From: Cytobacillus oceanisediminis 2691
GTDB lineage: Bacteria; Bacillota; Bacilli; Bacillales; Cytobacillaceae
Direction of reading: 5' to 3'
NCBI RefSeq assembly: GCF_000294775.2
Contig: NZ_CP015506.1
Coordinates: 1,773,501 to 1,837,500, forward strand
DNA length: 64,000 nt
Shown here: piece after piece, positions 43,934 through 53,732 of the stretch
How the letters are laid out: each line of letters opens with the position of its first letter
Position numbering within the stretch: position 1 is the stretch's first letter
The notes under the pieces: generated by a model
The model's database searches: none
What the model was told of the DNA's origin: nothing
The model's input: only the letters and a program-made list of their open reading frames with translations
Position numbers and translations under genes: made by a program

Positions 43934-44377
43934 ATGAGTATAAAATCAAAATTTAAAACATTTTTCTTCCTGGATGATGAATATGACTATAAGGAAGAGG
44001 AAATCATCGAAGAAGAAAGAGAGCCGGTGAAGCAGGTGCAGAAGCAGCAGCCAGTTCAAAAACAAAACATCGTCAGCCTCCAAAGTGTGCAGAAATCTTC
44101 TAAAGTAGTTCTTGTTGAACCGCGTGTTTATGCAGAAGCACAGGATATTGCGGATCAGCTGAAAAACAGAAGAGCTGTTGTTGTCAATCTGCAGAGAATA
44201 GAAAAAGATCAGGCAAAGCGGATTGTTGACTTCCTTAGCGGAACCGTTTATGCAATTGGCGGAGATATTCAAAAGATTGGAACTGATATTTTTCTATGTA
44301 CCCCTGACAATGTTGAGGTATCAGGAAACATCTCTCAGCTGATGAAAGAACAAGAATTAGAAAATACGAGGTGGTAG
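43934..44377 (+). CDS. sepF: Cell division protein SepF
   Basis: FtsZ-membrane anchor that polymerises into rings on the inner membrane face. 147 residues: N-terminal amphipathic helix ([19 protein letters not shown]), a Gln/Lys-rich linker (about 30-55), and the SepF core domain ([19 protein letters not shown], then [19 protein letters not shown] and [17 protein letters not shown]). ATG 43934 follows AGGAGG. Positioned between ylmE and ylmG as in B. subtilis. Confidence 0.96.
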   Translation: MSIKSKFKTFFFLDDEYDYKEEEIIEEEREPVKQVQKQQPVQKQNIVSLQSVQKSSKVVLVEPRVYAEAQDIADQLKNRRAVVVNLQRIEKDQAKRIVDFLSGTVYAIGGDIQKIGTDIFLCTPDNVEVSGNISQLMKEQELENTRW

Positions 44378-44383
44378 CATTTA

Positions 44384-44647
44384 ATGGAATTAGTATTTGG
44401 GATATTGTCATCTGCAATTTATTATTACTCGTGGGCACTGATTATTTATATTTTGCTGTCCTGGTTCCCTAATGCCAGGGAATCAGCTTTTGGCCAGTTT
44501 CTTGCAAGGATTTGTGAACCGTACCTTGAGCCATTCCGCAAAATCATACCTCCGCTTGGAATGATTGATATCTCTCCTATTGTGGCTATCTTAGTTTTGC
44601 GATTTGCCACTGGAGGTTTGCAGCAGCTTTTTTATTGGATTTCATAA
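44384..44647 (+). CDS. ylmG: YggT-family membrane protein YlmG
   Basis: 87 residues with two membrane segments (about 5-25 and 60-82) and the family signature [14 protein letters not shown] and [24 protein letters not shown]. YggT/YlmG proteins sit next to sepF widely and in chloroplast homologues affect membrane and nucleoid organisation; the exact role is unknown. ATG 44384 follows GAGGTGG. Followed by a terminator. Confidence 0.93.
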   Translation: MELVFGILSSAIYYYSWALIIYILLSWFPNARESAFGQFLARICEPYLEPFRKIIPPLGMIDISPIVAILVLRFATGGLQQLFYWIS

Positions 44648-44657
44648 GACTACAAAC

Positions 44658-44682
44658 AGGGCTATCAAATGGCCCTTTTTTA
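44658..44682 (+). terminator. Terminator after ylmG
   Basis: AGGGC/GCCCT stem with a 9-base loop, followed by TTTTTT. ylmH starts 28 bp later. Confidence 0.7.
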
Positions 44683-44709
44683 TTTGTGTAAAAAGGAGGT
44701 TCCTTAAAG

Positions 44710-45483
44710 ATGACCATTTATCAGCACTTCCGGCCGGAAGAAAAAGAATTTATCGATCAGGTTCTTAACTGGAAAGACCTTGTAGAAAATACATATGCAC
44801 CAAAGCTTACTGATTTTCTTGACCCAAGGGAGCAGCAAATCCTTAAAAGCGTCATAGGGCAGCATGCCGGAATCTTATTTGCTTTATTTGGCGGAACTCC
44901 AAATGCTGAGAGAAAGAGAGCCCTCATATTTCCGGATTACTATGAAAGCGATGAGGGTGATTTTCAAATTCGGCTGTTTGAACTGGAATACCCAAAAAAG
45001 TTTGTCACCATAGAACACCCGCAAGTCCTGGGCAGTCTAATGTCTCTGGGGCTAAAAAGAGGAAAATTCGGTGATATCCTTTTTGAAGACGACAGAATCC
45101 AGTTTTTTGCAGCACAAGAAATTGAAGATTACATCAGCCTGCAGCTGCAGTCAATTGGCAGAGCTTCCGTGTCCCTGAAAAAACTGCCCTTTTCAGAGGC
45201 AATCCAATCAGCAGAAGTGTGGAAAGAAAGCTCCATCACCTCTTCATCCCTGAGATTGGATACAGTCATCTCAGCCATCTACAATATCTCCAGGCAAAAA
45301 TCCCAGCTCTATATCCAGCAGGGATTAGTCAAAGTCAATTGGACGCAAATAGAAAACCCCTCATTTGAATGCCAGCAAAGCGACATCATCTCAGTCAGGG
45401 GTCAAGGCCGTTCCAAAATCATAGATATAGATGGGAAAACAAAGAAGGACAAATGGAGGATTATTGCTGGGAGGCAGAGATAG
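44710..45483 (+). CDS. ylmH: S4-domain RNA-binding protein YlmH
   Basis: 257 residues, same length as B. subtilis YlmH. N-terminal YlmH domain (about 1-175, with LDPREQQILKSV and FALFGGTPNAERKRALIFP) and a C-terminal S4 RNA-binding domain (about 180-245, SSLRLDTVISAIYNISRQK and YIQQGLVKVNW). In B. subtilis, YlmH binds obstructed 50S subunits and takes part in ribosome-associated quality control alongside RqcH, whose gene lies at the right end of this window. ATG 44710 follows AAAGGAGG. Confidence 0.93.
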   Translation: MTIYQHFRPEEKEFIDQVLNWKDLVENTYAPKLTDFLDPREQQILKSVIGQHAGILFALFGGTPNAERKRALIFPDYYESDEGDFQIRLFELEYPKKFVTIEHPQVLGSLMSLGLKRGKFGDILFEDDRIQFFAAQEIEDYISLQLQSIGRASVSLKKLPFSEAIQSAEVWKESSITSSSLRLDTVISAIYNISRQKSQLYIQQGLVKVNWTQIENPSFECQQSDIISVRGQGRSKIIDIDGKTKKDKWRIIAGRQR

Positions 45484-45496
45484 CCTATATGCGAAG

Positions 45497-45590
45497 TATG
45501 GAGCGAGACTACTGGGGTCAGCGCACTCAGGAGGCTGCCGGAAGCCCGCCGTCGCTGAGTGCCTGCAGCGGAAGTCAACACTTAAGCAAA
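45497..45590 (+). repeat. Remnant of a second dispersed intergenic repeat family
   Basis: GC-rich stretch beginning GGAGCGAGACTACTGGGGTC and ending GCAGCGGAAGTCAACAC. GCACTCAG (45523-45530) pairs with CTGAGTGC (45555-45562), and GGCT pairs with AGCC inside. It resembles the GGAGCGAGACTCCTGCGGGA...GCGGAAATCAAC family common between Bacillaceae genes, here decayed. The bracketing sequence is AT-rich, so the block stands out by composition. Confidence 0.6.
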
Positions 45591-45664
45591 CAGATAAAAT
45601 TTTTTATAATCTTGAAGGAATTTGAAACAACCTGTCGAATAAATAATCAAAAGACTACGGAGTC

Positions 45665-45673
45665 TGCTATAAT
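45665..45673 (+). promoter_or_regulatory. Extended -10 promoter of divIVA
   Basis: TGCTATAAT, a perfect extended -10 (TGn plus TATAAT), 64 bp upstream of divIVA. A 5-bp inverted repeat AGACT/AGTCT (45652-45665) abuts it on the upstream side; the -35 is poor. Confidence 0.55.
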
Positions 45674-45736
45674 TAAAATGAACCAGCAGGCTCAAACCAA
45701 TTTACATAAGATCAACAGACCTGGGAGGTGGCACAC

Positions 45737-46255
45737 ATGCCATTAACACCGTTAGATATTCATAACAAGGAATTCAGCAAAGGATTCCGCGGTTATGACG
45801 AAGATGAAGTAAACGAATTCCTCGACCAGATCATAAAGGACTACGAAATCCTGATCAGGGAAAAAAAGGAGCTTGAAGAAAAGCTCAATGATACAAACGA
45901 ACGCATAGGCCACTTTACTACAATTGAAGAAACACTTAATAAATCTATTGTGGTTGCACAGGAAGCAGCAGAGGAAGTAAAGCGCAATGCCCATAAAGAA
46001 GCGAAGCTAATCATTAAAGAAGCTGAAAAGAATGCTGACAGAATTGTGAACGAATCCCTGTCTAAAGCGAGAAAAATCGCACTGGATATTGAAGATTTAA
46101 AGAAACAGTCCAAAGTATTCCGAACACGTTTCAAGATGCTTGTTGAAGCACAGCTGGATATGCTAAACAACGATGATTGGGATCATTTAATGGAATATAA
46201 GCTGGATTCCACTGAACTTAAGTCATTAAGAGAAGAAGAAGAATCACTGGCTTGA
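45737..46255 (+). CDS. divIVA: Septum-site and pole-localised protein DivIVA
   Basis: Coiled-coil protein that binds negatively curved membrane, places MinCDJ at septa and anchors the chromosome origin during sporulation. 172 residues. N-terminal lipid-binding domain MPLTPLDIHNKEFSKGFRGY with the conserved Phe/Arg loop, then long coiled coils (about 30-65 and 75-150) and an acidic tail. ATG 45737 follows GGGAGGTG; the in-frame start at 45728 is inside that site. Confidence 0.96.
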   Translation: MPLTPLDIHNKEFSKGFRGYDEDEVNEFLDQIIKDYEILIREKKELEEKLNDTNERIGHFTTIEETLNKSIVVAQEAAEEVKRNAHKEAKLIIKEAEKNADRIVNESLSKARKIALDIEDLKKQSKVFRTRFKMLVEAQLDMLNNDDWDHLMEYKLDSTELKSLREEEESLA

Positions 46256-46299
46256 CGAAAGCTGGAAATATCGCATATAATTTTAAAACAAAGTAAAAT

Positions 46300-46588
46300 A
46301 CGATGTTTATCAACAATGAGAGGGACAGTACAGTCTTTCAAAGCTTATGTACAGAATGGCATTCTTACTCTGTAAGCGAGCCGGGGATGGTGGAAGCCCG
46401 GGTATAAGCAAAAGCTGGAAAATCACCCTTGAGTTCCTTGCCGAACGTATAACCATCAGTAGGCCAAGGCGGTTCATTCACGTTAAGAATTCTTTGAGCG
46501 GATGAAACATAATCATTTTTCATCTACAAGGGTGGTACCGCGGGAGAATACAACCTTCTCGTCCCTTTTTGGGATGGGAAGGTTTTTT
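46300..46588 (+). promoter_or_regulatory. T-box riboswitch leader of ileS
   Basis: Transcription-attenuation leader sensing uncharged tRNA-Ile. The T-box core AGGGTGGTACCGCG is at 46529-46542. The specifier is probably ATC (46422-46424) in the sequence GGAAAATCACC, matching Ile. The terminator stem AACCTTC...GAAGGTT with seven Ts is at 46552-46587; the T-box 5' half can pair instead with the left arm as antiterminator. High charged tRNA-Ile means termination, low means read-through into ileS. Confidence 0.93.
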
Positions 46589-46664
46589 TGTATTTTACTG
46601 TGGTTTTTATCAGCTCTCATTGGCTATCATGGTATTTAATGAGTTATAAACAGGAGGCAAAGGA

Positions 46665-49436
46665 ATGGATTACAAAGATAGTTTATTAATGCCAAAAACC
46701 GAATTCCCAATGCGCGGCAATCTTCCAAAGCGCGAACCAGAAATTCAGGCAAAATGGGAAGAGATGAATATTTATGAGAAGGTCCAGGAACGGACCAAAG
46801 GCCGTCCAATGTTTGTTCTGCATGATGGTCCTCCATATGCGAATGGCGACATCCACATCGGCCATGCGCTGAATAAAATCTTAAAGGATTTCATCGTACG
46901 CTCTAAGTCAATGACTGGCTATAATGCTCCATATGTTCCTGGCTGGGATACACATGGTTTGCCAATTGAGCAGGCCTTGACAAACAAAGGCGTAAAGCGT
47001 AAAGAAATGAGTATTGCTGAGTTCCGCAAGCTTTGTGAAGAGTATGCATACGAGCAGATTGACAGCCAGCGCGGTCAATTTAAGCGCTTAGGCGTCCGCG
47101 GTGACTGGGAGAATCCATACATCACTCTAAAGCCTGAGTACGAAGCCCAGCAAATAAAAGTATTTGGGGAAATGGCGAAAAAAGGCTATATCTACAAAGG
47201 TAAAAAGCCTGTATATTGGTCACCATCATCTGAATCAGCTCTGGCTGAAGCTGAAATTGAGTATAAAGATAAGCGTTCACCGTCCATCTATGTTGCTTTT
47301 AAAGTAAAAGATGGCAAGAACGTATTAGATCAGGACACTCATATTGTCATCTGGACTACTACTCCATGGACTATTCCGGCAAACCTTGGAATTTCAATTC
47401 ATCCGGACCTTACCTATAGTGTAGTTGAGGCAAACAGCAAAAAGTTTATGGTTGCTGAAGATTTACTGGCTTCAGTGGCTAAAGAATTTGAATGGGAAGA
47501 CTATAAAGTTGTCCAATCAGTAAAAGGGACCGACCTCGAAAATGTAGTTGCCGAGCATCCCCTTTATGGCCGTGATTCCCTTGTCATGCTGGGTGAGCAT
47601 GTTACAACTGATGCTGGTACTGGGTGTGTTCACACTGCTCCTGGCCATGGGGAAGACGATTTCCATGTAGGCATGAAATACGGGTTAGACGTATTATGCC
47701 CGGTTGATGATAAAGGAAACATGACTAGTGAAGCTCCTGGCTTTGAAGGTTTATTCTATGATGCAGCCAATAAGCCGATTACTGAAAAACTTGAGGAAGC
47801 CGGGGCTTTATTAAAACTTACTTTTATTACTCACTCTTATCCGCATGACTGGAGAACGAAAAAACCAGTTATTTTCCGTGCTACTGCCCAATGGTTTGCA
47901 TCCATTAAAGATTTCCGCAATGAACTTCTGGAAGCTGTTAAGGAAACAAATTGGTATCCTGCATGGGGCGAGACAAGACTATTTAACATGGTCAGGGACC
48001 GCGGTGATTGGTGCATCTCCCGACAGCGTGTATGGGGCGTGCCAATTCCTGTCTTTTATGCGGAAAATGGAGAAGAAATTATCACAGATGAAACAATTGA
48101 ACATGTGTCTAATCTTTTCCGTGAACATGGTTCGAACATCTGGTTCGAGAGAGAAGCGAAAGAACTGCTGCCTGAAGGATTTACACATCCAGGAAGCCCG
48201 AATGGCCAGTTTACAAAAGAAACGGATATCATGGACGTGTGGTTTGATTCCGGTTCTTCCCATCAGGCAGTTCTTTTAGAGCGCGACGATTTACAGCGTC
48301 CTGCAGATTTATACCTTGAAGGCTCTGATCAATACCGAGGCTGGTTTAACTCTTCACTTTCAACTGCTGTAGCAGTAACAGGCAAAGCTCCTTATAAAGG
48401 TGTCCTGAGCCACGGGTTCACACTTGATGGCGAAGGAAGAAAAATGAGTAAATCCATCGGAAACGTAGTTGTTCCGGCAAAAGTCATGAATCAGCTTGGT
48501 GCTGACATTCTGCGTTTATGGGTGGCGTCAGTTGATTATCAGGCAGATGTCCGGGTATCTGATGCTATTCTGAAGCAGGTTGCAGAAGTATATAGAAAGA
48601 TCCGCAATACGTTCCGCTTCTTGCTTGGAAATCTGGATGATTTTAACCCGGCAACAGACTCGGTTTCATTTGAAAACCTGCGTGAAGTTGACCAGTTTAT
48701 GCTTGTTAAGCTGAATAAACTGATCAAGAATGTTCGCGAGTCTTATGACCGCTATGAATTTGCCAGCATCTACCACGCTGTCAATAATTTCTGTACATTG
48801 GATCTAAGTGCATTCTATCTTGATTTTGCTAAAGATGTCCTATACATTGAAGCGAAAGATAATGCAGAACGCCGTGCTATCCAAACTGTTTTATATGAGA
48901 GCCTTATTGCTTTGACAAAACTTGTTGCACCTATCCTTTCCCATACTTCAGATGAAGTTTGGAGCTTTATTCCGAATGTGAAGGAAGTAAGTGTACAATT
49001 GACGGATATGCCTGAATATCAAGAGCTTCCGAACGCGAAACAGCTGGAAGAAAAGTGGACTGCATTTATGAAGCTTCGCAATGATGTTCTTAAAGCATTG
49101 GAGGAAGCGCGTAATGAAAAGGTGATCGGCAAATCTCTGACTGCTAAAGTGACACTTTATGTAAACGATCAAGCAAAGAGCCTGCTGGATTCAATTCAGG
49201 AAAATCTTCAGCAAATCTTTATCGTTTCTGGATTTGAGGTTGCAGGCAGCCTGTCAGATGCACCTGAAAATGCCGTGAAATTTGAAAATACTGCAATTGT
49301 GGTTTCCAAAGCAGAAGGCGAAACATGTGATCGCTGCTGGACAGTTACTCCAGAAGTTGGCCAGACAGAAGGCTATGACACTCTTTGCCCCCGCTGTGCT
49401 GAGGTTGTAAAGAATAATTATAGCCACTTGGCTTAA
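46665..49436 (+). CDS. ileS: Isoleucyl-tRNA synthetase
   Basis: Class I synthetase charging tRNA-Ile, with CP1 editing of valine. 923 residues. HIGH motif at 64-67, editing domain with [14 protein letters not shown] and [43 protein letters not shown] at 593-597 and a C-terminal zinc site CDRC...CPRC (C888, C891, C908, C911). This is the bacterial (ileS1) type with a C-terminal zinc finger, not the mupirocin-resistant ileS2 type. ATG 46665 follows CAGGAGG. Controlled by the upstream T-box. Confidence 0.98.
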   Translation: MDYKDSLLMPKTEFPMRGNLPKREPEIQAKWEEMNIYEKVQERTKGRPMFVLHDGPPYANGDIHIGHALNKILKDFIVRSKSMTGYNAPYVPGWDTHGLPIEQALTNKGVKRKEMSIAEFRKLCEEYAYEQIDSQRGQFKRLGVRGDWENPYITLKPEYEAQQIKVFGEMAKKGYIYKGKKPVYWSPSSESALAEAEIEYKDKRSPSIYVAFKVKDGKNVLDQDTHIVIWTTTPWTIPANLGISIHPDLTYSVVEANSKKFMVAEDLLASVAKEFEWEDYKVVQSVKGTDLENVVAEHPLYGRDSLVMLGEHVTTDAGTGCVHTAPGHGEDDFHVGMKYGLDVLCPVDDKGNMTSEAPGFEGLFYDAANKPITEKLEEAGALLKLTFITHSYPHDWRTKKPVIFRATAQWFASIKDFRNELLEAVKETNWYPAWGETRLFNMVRDRGDWCISRQRVWGVPIPVFYAENGEEIITDETIEHVSNLFREHGSNIWFEREAKELLPEGFTHPGSPNGQFTKETDIMDVWFDSGSSHQAVLLERDDLQRPADLYLEGSDQYRGWFNSSLSTAVAVTGKAPYKGVLSHGFTLDGEGRKMSKSIGNVVVPAKVMNQLGADILRLWVASVDYQADVRVSDAILKQVAEVYRKIRNTFRFLLGNLDDFNPATDSVSFENLREVDQFMLVKLNKLIKNVRESYDRYEFASIYHAVNNFCTLDLSAFYLDFAKDVLYIEAKDNAERRAIQTVLYESLIALTKLVAPILSHTSDEVWSFIPNVKEVSVQLTDMPEYQELPNAKQLEEKWTAFMKLRNDVLKALEEARNEKVIGKSLTAKVTLYVNDQAKSLLDSIQENLQQIFIVSGFEVAGSLSDAPENAVKFENTAIVVSKAEGETCDRCWTVTPEVGQTEGYDTLCPRCAEVVKNNYSHLA

Positions 49437-49442
49437 ATACTG

Positions 49443-49475
49443 CAGTCCCTCAAATATTTGGGGGACTGTTTTTTT
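49443..49475 (+). terminator. Terminator after ileS
   Basis: CAGTCCC..CAAATATTTG..GGGACTG stem followed by eight Ts. Confidence 0.92.
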
Positions 49476-49635
49476 GATAAATGACGTTCTTTTTTATCCT
49501 AAGGCGAATGCGAAATCCATTTTATAAATAATTCCACCTTCACTAAATGTTGTGCCGTTTGCTAAAAGTTTGCCCGTGTCTGAAATCCGTTCCGAGAAGA
49601 TAATAAAGTAAACATTATAGAACGGAGGAAACGGC

Positions 49636-49923
49636 ATGGATGCAAAGGCAGAAGGGCTATATACAGAACTCCGTAATACAAGACAGGAAATATTGGAAAG
49701 ACTAATGGAAGGCAATAGTTCCGCTTTGATAAAACCTATTTTATTGGAAGAACTGCATGATATCGAGCAAACACTCAGCAAAATTGAAACTGGAAGCTTT
49801 GGCATATGTGAAATTTCAGGTGAGCTGCTCCCGTCAGATTTGCTTCATATGATCCCTACTTTAAAAACAATGGAGGATTGCAGCAGGCTTGGGAAATTCT
49901 ACAGAAAATCTATTTTCCACTGA
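49636..49923 (+). CDS. ylyA: Small DksA/TraR-like protein, YlyA position
   Basis: 95 residues between ileS and lspA, the place of B. subtilis ylyA, whose product modulates RNA polymerase on SigmaG promoters. An N-terminal helical hairpin (LYTELRNTRQEILERLM and LLEELHDIEQTLSKIE) leads to GSFGICEISGELLPSDLLH, the DksA-like knuckle. The second cysteine pair of the DksA zinc finger is absent: only Cys in GICE and one Cys in EDCSR remain, so it probably binds no zinc. ATG 49636 follows CGGAGGAAA. The name rests mostly on synteny. Confidence 0.65.
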   Translation: MDAKAEGLYTELRNTRQEILERLMEGNSSALIKPILLEELHDIEQTLSKIETGSFGICEISGELLPSDLLHMIPTLKTMEDCSRLGKFYRKSIFH

Positions 49924-49957
49924 GTTTAGGCGTGTGCTGTGTTTTTTATTCAGTTTG

Positions 49958-49966
49958 TGCTAAAAT
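49958..49966 (+). promoter_or_regulatory. Candidate extended -10 promoter of lspA
   Basis: TGCTAAAAT (TGn plus TAAAAT) 36 bp upstream of the lspA start; -35 weak. Confidence 0.4.
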
Positions 49967-50002
49967 GCAAAGGTAATGATATGAGATTTGGGGGTTGCCT
50001 TT

Positions 50003-50500
50003 GTGTTTTATTACATAATTGCATTGTTCGTGATAGCACTTGATCAGTTTACGAAATGGCTGATTGTTAAGAACTTTGAATTAGGGGAAAGTGTTAAAGT
50101 TATTGAGGACTTTCTTTATATTACATCGCACCGCAACCGTGGCGCTGCCTGGGGCATCCTGCAGGGGCAAATGTGGTTTTTCTACGTAATAACCGTTATT
50201 GTCATAATTGGTATCATTTATTACATTCAAAAAGCAGCCAAAGGCAAATTGCTTCTTGGAGTCTCTTTGGGCCTGATGCTGGGCGGAGCGATTGGAAACT
50301 TTATTGACAGGGTATTTCGAAAAGAAGTGGTGGATTTTGTAAACACTTATATTTTTGGCTATGACTTTCCCGTTTTCAATATTGCTGACTCGGCACTGGT
50401 CATTGGTGTAGGATTATTGATGATTCAGATGCTGCTTGAAGAGAGAGAAGCAAAGAAAAAGGAGAAATCTTATGGAGAAAATGGAACACATCATTCCTGA
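50003..50500 (+). CDS. lspA: Lipoprotein signal peptidase LspA
   Basis: Membrane aspartic protease (signal peptidase II) that removes signal peptides from diacylglyceryl prolipoproteins; target of globomycin. 165 residues with four membrane segments. Catalytic aspartates lie in [16 protein letters not shown] and [11 protein letters not shown], and the N-terminal [15 protein letters not shown] and [12 protein letters not shown] motifs are standard. GTG 50003 follows TTTGGGGG; the TTG at 49988 overlaps the site. The C-terminal tail overlaps the start of rluD by 29 bases. Confidence 0.95.
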   Translation: MFYYIIALFVIALDQFTKWLIVKNFELGESVKVIEDFLYITSHRNRGAAWGILQGQMWFFYVITVIVIIGIIYYIQKAAKGKLLLGVSLGLMLGGAIGNFIDRVFRKEVVDFVNTYIFGYDFPVFNIADSALVIGVGLLMIQMLLEEREAKKKEKSYGENGTHHS

Positions 50501-51383
50501 TGAACAGGCAGGAGAAAGAATAGATAAAGTGTTATCCACACTGAATGCGGATTGGTCAAGAACGCAGGTTCAGCAATGGATCAAAGACGGCAATGTCCTT
50601 GTAAATGGGCAGAAGCCGAAAACCAATTACAAATGTACGGCAAATGATAAAATTGAAATATCAATTCCTGAACCTGAGGAATTAGATGTCGTGCCGGAAA
50701 AAATGGATCTGGATATTTATTATGAAGATAAAGATGTCCTGGTGGTAAACAAACCAAAAGGAATGGTGGTCCATCCGGCAGCCGGGCATGGTACTGGCAC
50801 TCTTGTTAATGGACTTATGGCACATTGCACAGATCTTTCAGGAATTAATGGGGTTATGAGGCCAGGAATCGTTCATAGAATCGATAAAGATACATCAGGA
50901 CTTCTTATGGTTGCTAAGAATGATATGGCACATGAAAGTCTTGTGAACCAGCTGATGAATAAAACGGTTACACGTAAGTACCGTGCCGTTGTTCATGGAG
51001 TTATTCCCCATGATTATGGTACGATTGATGCGCCTATTGCCCGCGATCCCAAAGACCGTCAAAGCATGACCGTTGTTGACAATGGAAAACATGCGGTTAC
51101 TCATTTTCAGGTCCTGGAGCGTTTCAGGGATTTCACACTTGTGGAATGCCAGCTGGAAACGGGAAGAACTCATCAAATCCGTGTTCATATGAAATATATT
51201 GGCTATCCTCTGGCAGGAGATCCTAAATACGGTCCAAGAAAGACTCTTGATATTGGCGGACAGGCACTGCATGCAGGTGTTCTTGGATTTGAACATCCAA
51301 GAACAGGAGAGTACCTGGAATTTGAGGCATCTATACCTGCTTATTTCGAGGAGCTATTAGATAAACTGGCAAATAATCGTTGA
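50472..51383 (+). CDS. rluD: 23S rRNA pseudouridine synthase RluD family (YlyB)
   Basis: Makes pseudouridines in helix 69 region of 23S rRNA (by family). 303 residues. N-terminal S4 domain ([19 protein letters not shown], about 9-70), catalytic motif [18 protein letters not shown] with the active-site Asp, and C-terminal [22 protein letters not shown] 50472 follows AAAGGAGAAA inside the lspA tail. The -35 box of the pyr promoter overlaps its stop codon. Confidence 0.93.
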   Translation: MEKMEHIIPDEQAGERIDKVLSTLNADWSRTQVQQWIKDGNVLVNGQKPKTNYKCTANDKIEISIPEPEELDVVPEKMDLDIYYEDKDVLVVNKPKGMVVHPAAGHGTGTLVNGLMAHCTDLSGINGVMRPGIVHRIDKDTSGLLMVAKNDMAHESLVNQLMNKTVTRKYRAVVHGVIPHDYGTIDAPIARDPKDRQSMTVVDNGKHAVTHFQVLERFRDFTLVECQLETGRTHQIRVHMKYIGYPLAGDPKYGPRKTLDIGGQALHAGVLGFEHPRTGEYLEFEASIPAYFEELLDKLANNR

Positions 51384-51408
51384 CAATTGTCCAATTGTGC
51401 TTTAAGAT
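51380..51408 (+). promoter_or_regulatory. SigmaA promoter of the pyr operon
   Basis: TTGACA (51380-51385), 17-bp spacer, TAAGAT (51403-51408). The -35 overlaps the rluD stop codon TGA. Predicted start point near 51415, so the first PyrR box starts about 20 bases into the transcript. Confidence 0.85.
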
Positions 51409-51414
51409 GACAAT

Positions 51415-51547
51415 AGTTGAATAAGTCCTTTAAAACAGTCCCGTGAGGCTGGGAAGGAAACGGATTGAATAAGGAAATTTGTATCCCTTATTCTGCAGCA
51501 ACAGAATCGTTTACCCTCTCGCCCGATCGGTGAGAGGGTTTTTTTAT
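51415..51547 (+). promoter_or_regulatory. PyrR attenuator 1 (before pyrR)
   Basis: PyrR-binding loop CAGTCCCGTGAGGCTGGGAA (51436-51455) forms the anti-antiterminator. A mutually exclusive antiterminator region follows, then terminator ACCCTCTC...GAGAGGGT (51513-51539) with seven Ts. PyrR with UMP stabilises the binding loop and lets the terminator form; PRPP opposes this. Confidence 0.93.
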
Positions 51548-51586
51548 ATATAACATTAACAGAAGAGAATCAGATAATAGAGGTGA

Positions 51587-52138
<552 letters not shown>

Positions 52139-52149
52139 ATAGCCCTTTT

Positions 52150-52252
52150 AAATGCAGTCCAGAGAGGCTGGCAAAGGGGAACTCAGCAGAAGCAGTCTGT
52201 CTTTTGCTGTGCTCTTATACCCTCTTTGCGGATCTGGCAAGGAGGGTTTTTT
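52150..52252 (+). promoter_or_regulatory. PyrR attenuator 2 (pyrR-pyrP)
   Basis: PyrR-binding loop GCAGTCCAGAGAGGCTGGCA (52154-52173), then terminator ACCCTC...GAGGGT (52219-52246) with six Ts. Same logic as attenuator 1. Confidence 0.92.
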
Positions 52253-52277
52253 AATAAAATGAAGAGGAGAGATTGGG

Positions 52278-53582
52278 ATGCATAAGCCTATTCTAGATAT
52301 AAAAGATGTTCCAAAACCAGCCCATTGGCTGACATTAAGTTTACAGCACTTATTCGCAATGTTCGGAGCCACTATACTTGTACCTTTCTTAGTAGGATTA
52401 AATCCTGCCATAGCTTTAATCTCAAGCGGACTGGCAACAATCGCTTTCCTCATCATAACAAAATGGCAGGTACCGGCATACTTAGGGTCATCTTTCGCTT
52501 TCATTGCTCCGATCATCGCAGCAAAAGCAGCTGGCGGACCAGGTGCTGCCATGATCGGAAGCTTTATGGCAGGACTAGTATATGGAGCCGTAGCATTAAT
52601 CATCAAAAAAGCAGGCTACCGCTGGATTATGAATCTGCTTCCACCCATCGTGGTCGGCCCGGTTATCATCGTAATCGGTTTGGCATTAGCAGGCACAGCA
52701 GTCGGTATGGCCATGAACAACCCTGAAACGGGTGAATACAGCATGCTGCATTTTTCAGCGGCGCTCATCACTTTAGGTGCAACAATTATCTTCTCCATCT
52801 ATGCAAAAGGAATGCTCAGCATGGTGCCGATTCTTGCAGGTATCATCATCGGGTATGTTTACTCACTGGCTGTGGGCCTTATAGACTTCTCACTTGTACA
52901 GCAGGCAGCCTGGTTCGAAATGCCGGAGTTCATAATTCCGTTCGCTGATTATGAAGTGAGGATAACCCTGGATCTGGCACTTCTAATGATTCCGGTGGCT
53001 GTTGTGACAATCTCTGAACATATCGGTCATCAGCTTGTCCTTGGAAAAGTAGTTGGGAGAGACTATATTAAAGAACCGGGTCTTCACCGCTCCATCCTTG
53101 CTGATGGAACAGGAACAATGATCTCGGCATTAATCGGGGGTCCGCCAAAGACAACTTACGGTGAAAACATTGGCGTACTGGCCATCACAAAAATATACAG
53201 TGTCTATGTACTGGCAGGTGCTGCAGTCATCGCCATCATCTTCGGATTCATTGGCAAGGTAACAGCACTGATCAGCTCGATCCCTACTCCAGTAATGGGC
53301 GGCGTGTCGATCCTGCTGTTCGGGATCATCGCTTCATCAGGTTTAAGAATGCTTGTTGACAGCAAGGTGGATTTTGGAAACAACCGTAACCTGGTTATCG
53401 CATCCGTCATCCTTGTACTCGGAATTGGCGGAGCCCATATCGAAATTTGGGCATTCAAACTGGAAGGAATGGCTCTGGCAGCGATCAGCGGAGTTCTCCT
53501 GAACCTGATTCTCCCTGGAAGAGAAGAGGCTAAGGAAGATATGTTTGAAGCTGAAAATGAAAAAAAAAATAATGTAGCTTAA
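52278..53582 (+). CDS. pyrP: Uracil permease PyrP
   Basis: Proton-coupled uracil uptake, NCS2/UraA family, 434 residues with about 14 membrane segments. Starts MHKPILDIKDVPKPAHWLTL; the UraA motif LQHLFAMFGATILVPFLVG, SEHIGHQLVLGKVVGRD with conserved Glu/His in the middle, and GGPPKTTYGENIGVLAIT with the conserved substrate-site Glu. ATG 52278 follows AGAGGAGAG. Flanked on both sides by PyrR attenuators, so uptake is shut off with synthesis when UMP is high. Confidence 0.96.
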   Translation: MHKPILDIKDVPKPAHWLTLSLQHLFAMFGATILVPFLVGLNPAIALISSGLATIAFLIITKWQVPAYLGSSFAFIAPIIAAKAAGGPGAAMIGSFMAGLVYGAVALIIKKAGYRWIMNLLPPIVVGPVIIVIGLALAGTAVGMAMNNPETGEYSMLHFSAALITLGATIIFSIYAKGMLSMVPILAGIIIGYVYSLAVGLIDFSLVQQAAWFEMPEFIIPFADYEVRITLDLALLMIPVAVVTISEHIGHQLVLGKVVGRDYIKEPGLHRSILADGTGTMISALIGGPPKTTYGENIGVLAITKIYSVYVLAGAAVIAIIFGFIGKVTALISSIPTPVMGGVSILLFGIIASSGLRMLVDSKVDFGNNRNLVIASVILVLGIGGAHIEIWAFKLEGMALAAISGVLLNLILPGREEAKEDMFEAENEKKNNVA

Positions 53583-53591
53583 CGCTTTTTA

Positions 53592-53716
53592 ACTAAGTCC
53601 CGAGAGGCTTATAAGGGTGTTGGCGGCAAACCTGCTATACGGGGATCGGTGTATCCGTATATCTGGCTGCCTCAACTTTGCAGCACCCTGACCAAATCGG
53701 CAGGGTGCTTTTTTTG
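53592..53716 (+). promoter_or_regulatory. PyrR attenuator 3 (pyrP-pyrB)
   Basis: PyrR-binding loop AGTCCCGAGAGGCTTATAAG (53596-53615), then terminator AGCACCCTG/CAGGGTGCT (53682-53709) with seven Ts. Controls the eight biosynthetic genes downstream. Confidence 0.92.
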
Positions 53717-53732
53717 AAGAGGAGGAAAAAAA

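Noticed and set aside
45369-45746. 125-codon plus-strand frame across the ylmH end and the intergenic region
   Set aside because: It overlaps ylmH in another frame and then translates the decayed repeat; no ribosome-binding site or family resemblance.
50472-50500. lspA-rluD overlap considered as a frameshift or fusion
   Set aside because: Both proteins are full length with normal termini, and rluD has its own ribosome-binding site; overlapping genes are ordinary here.
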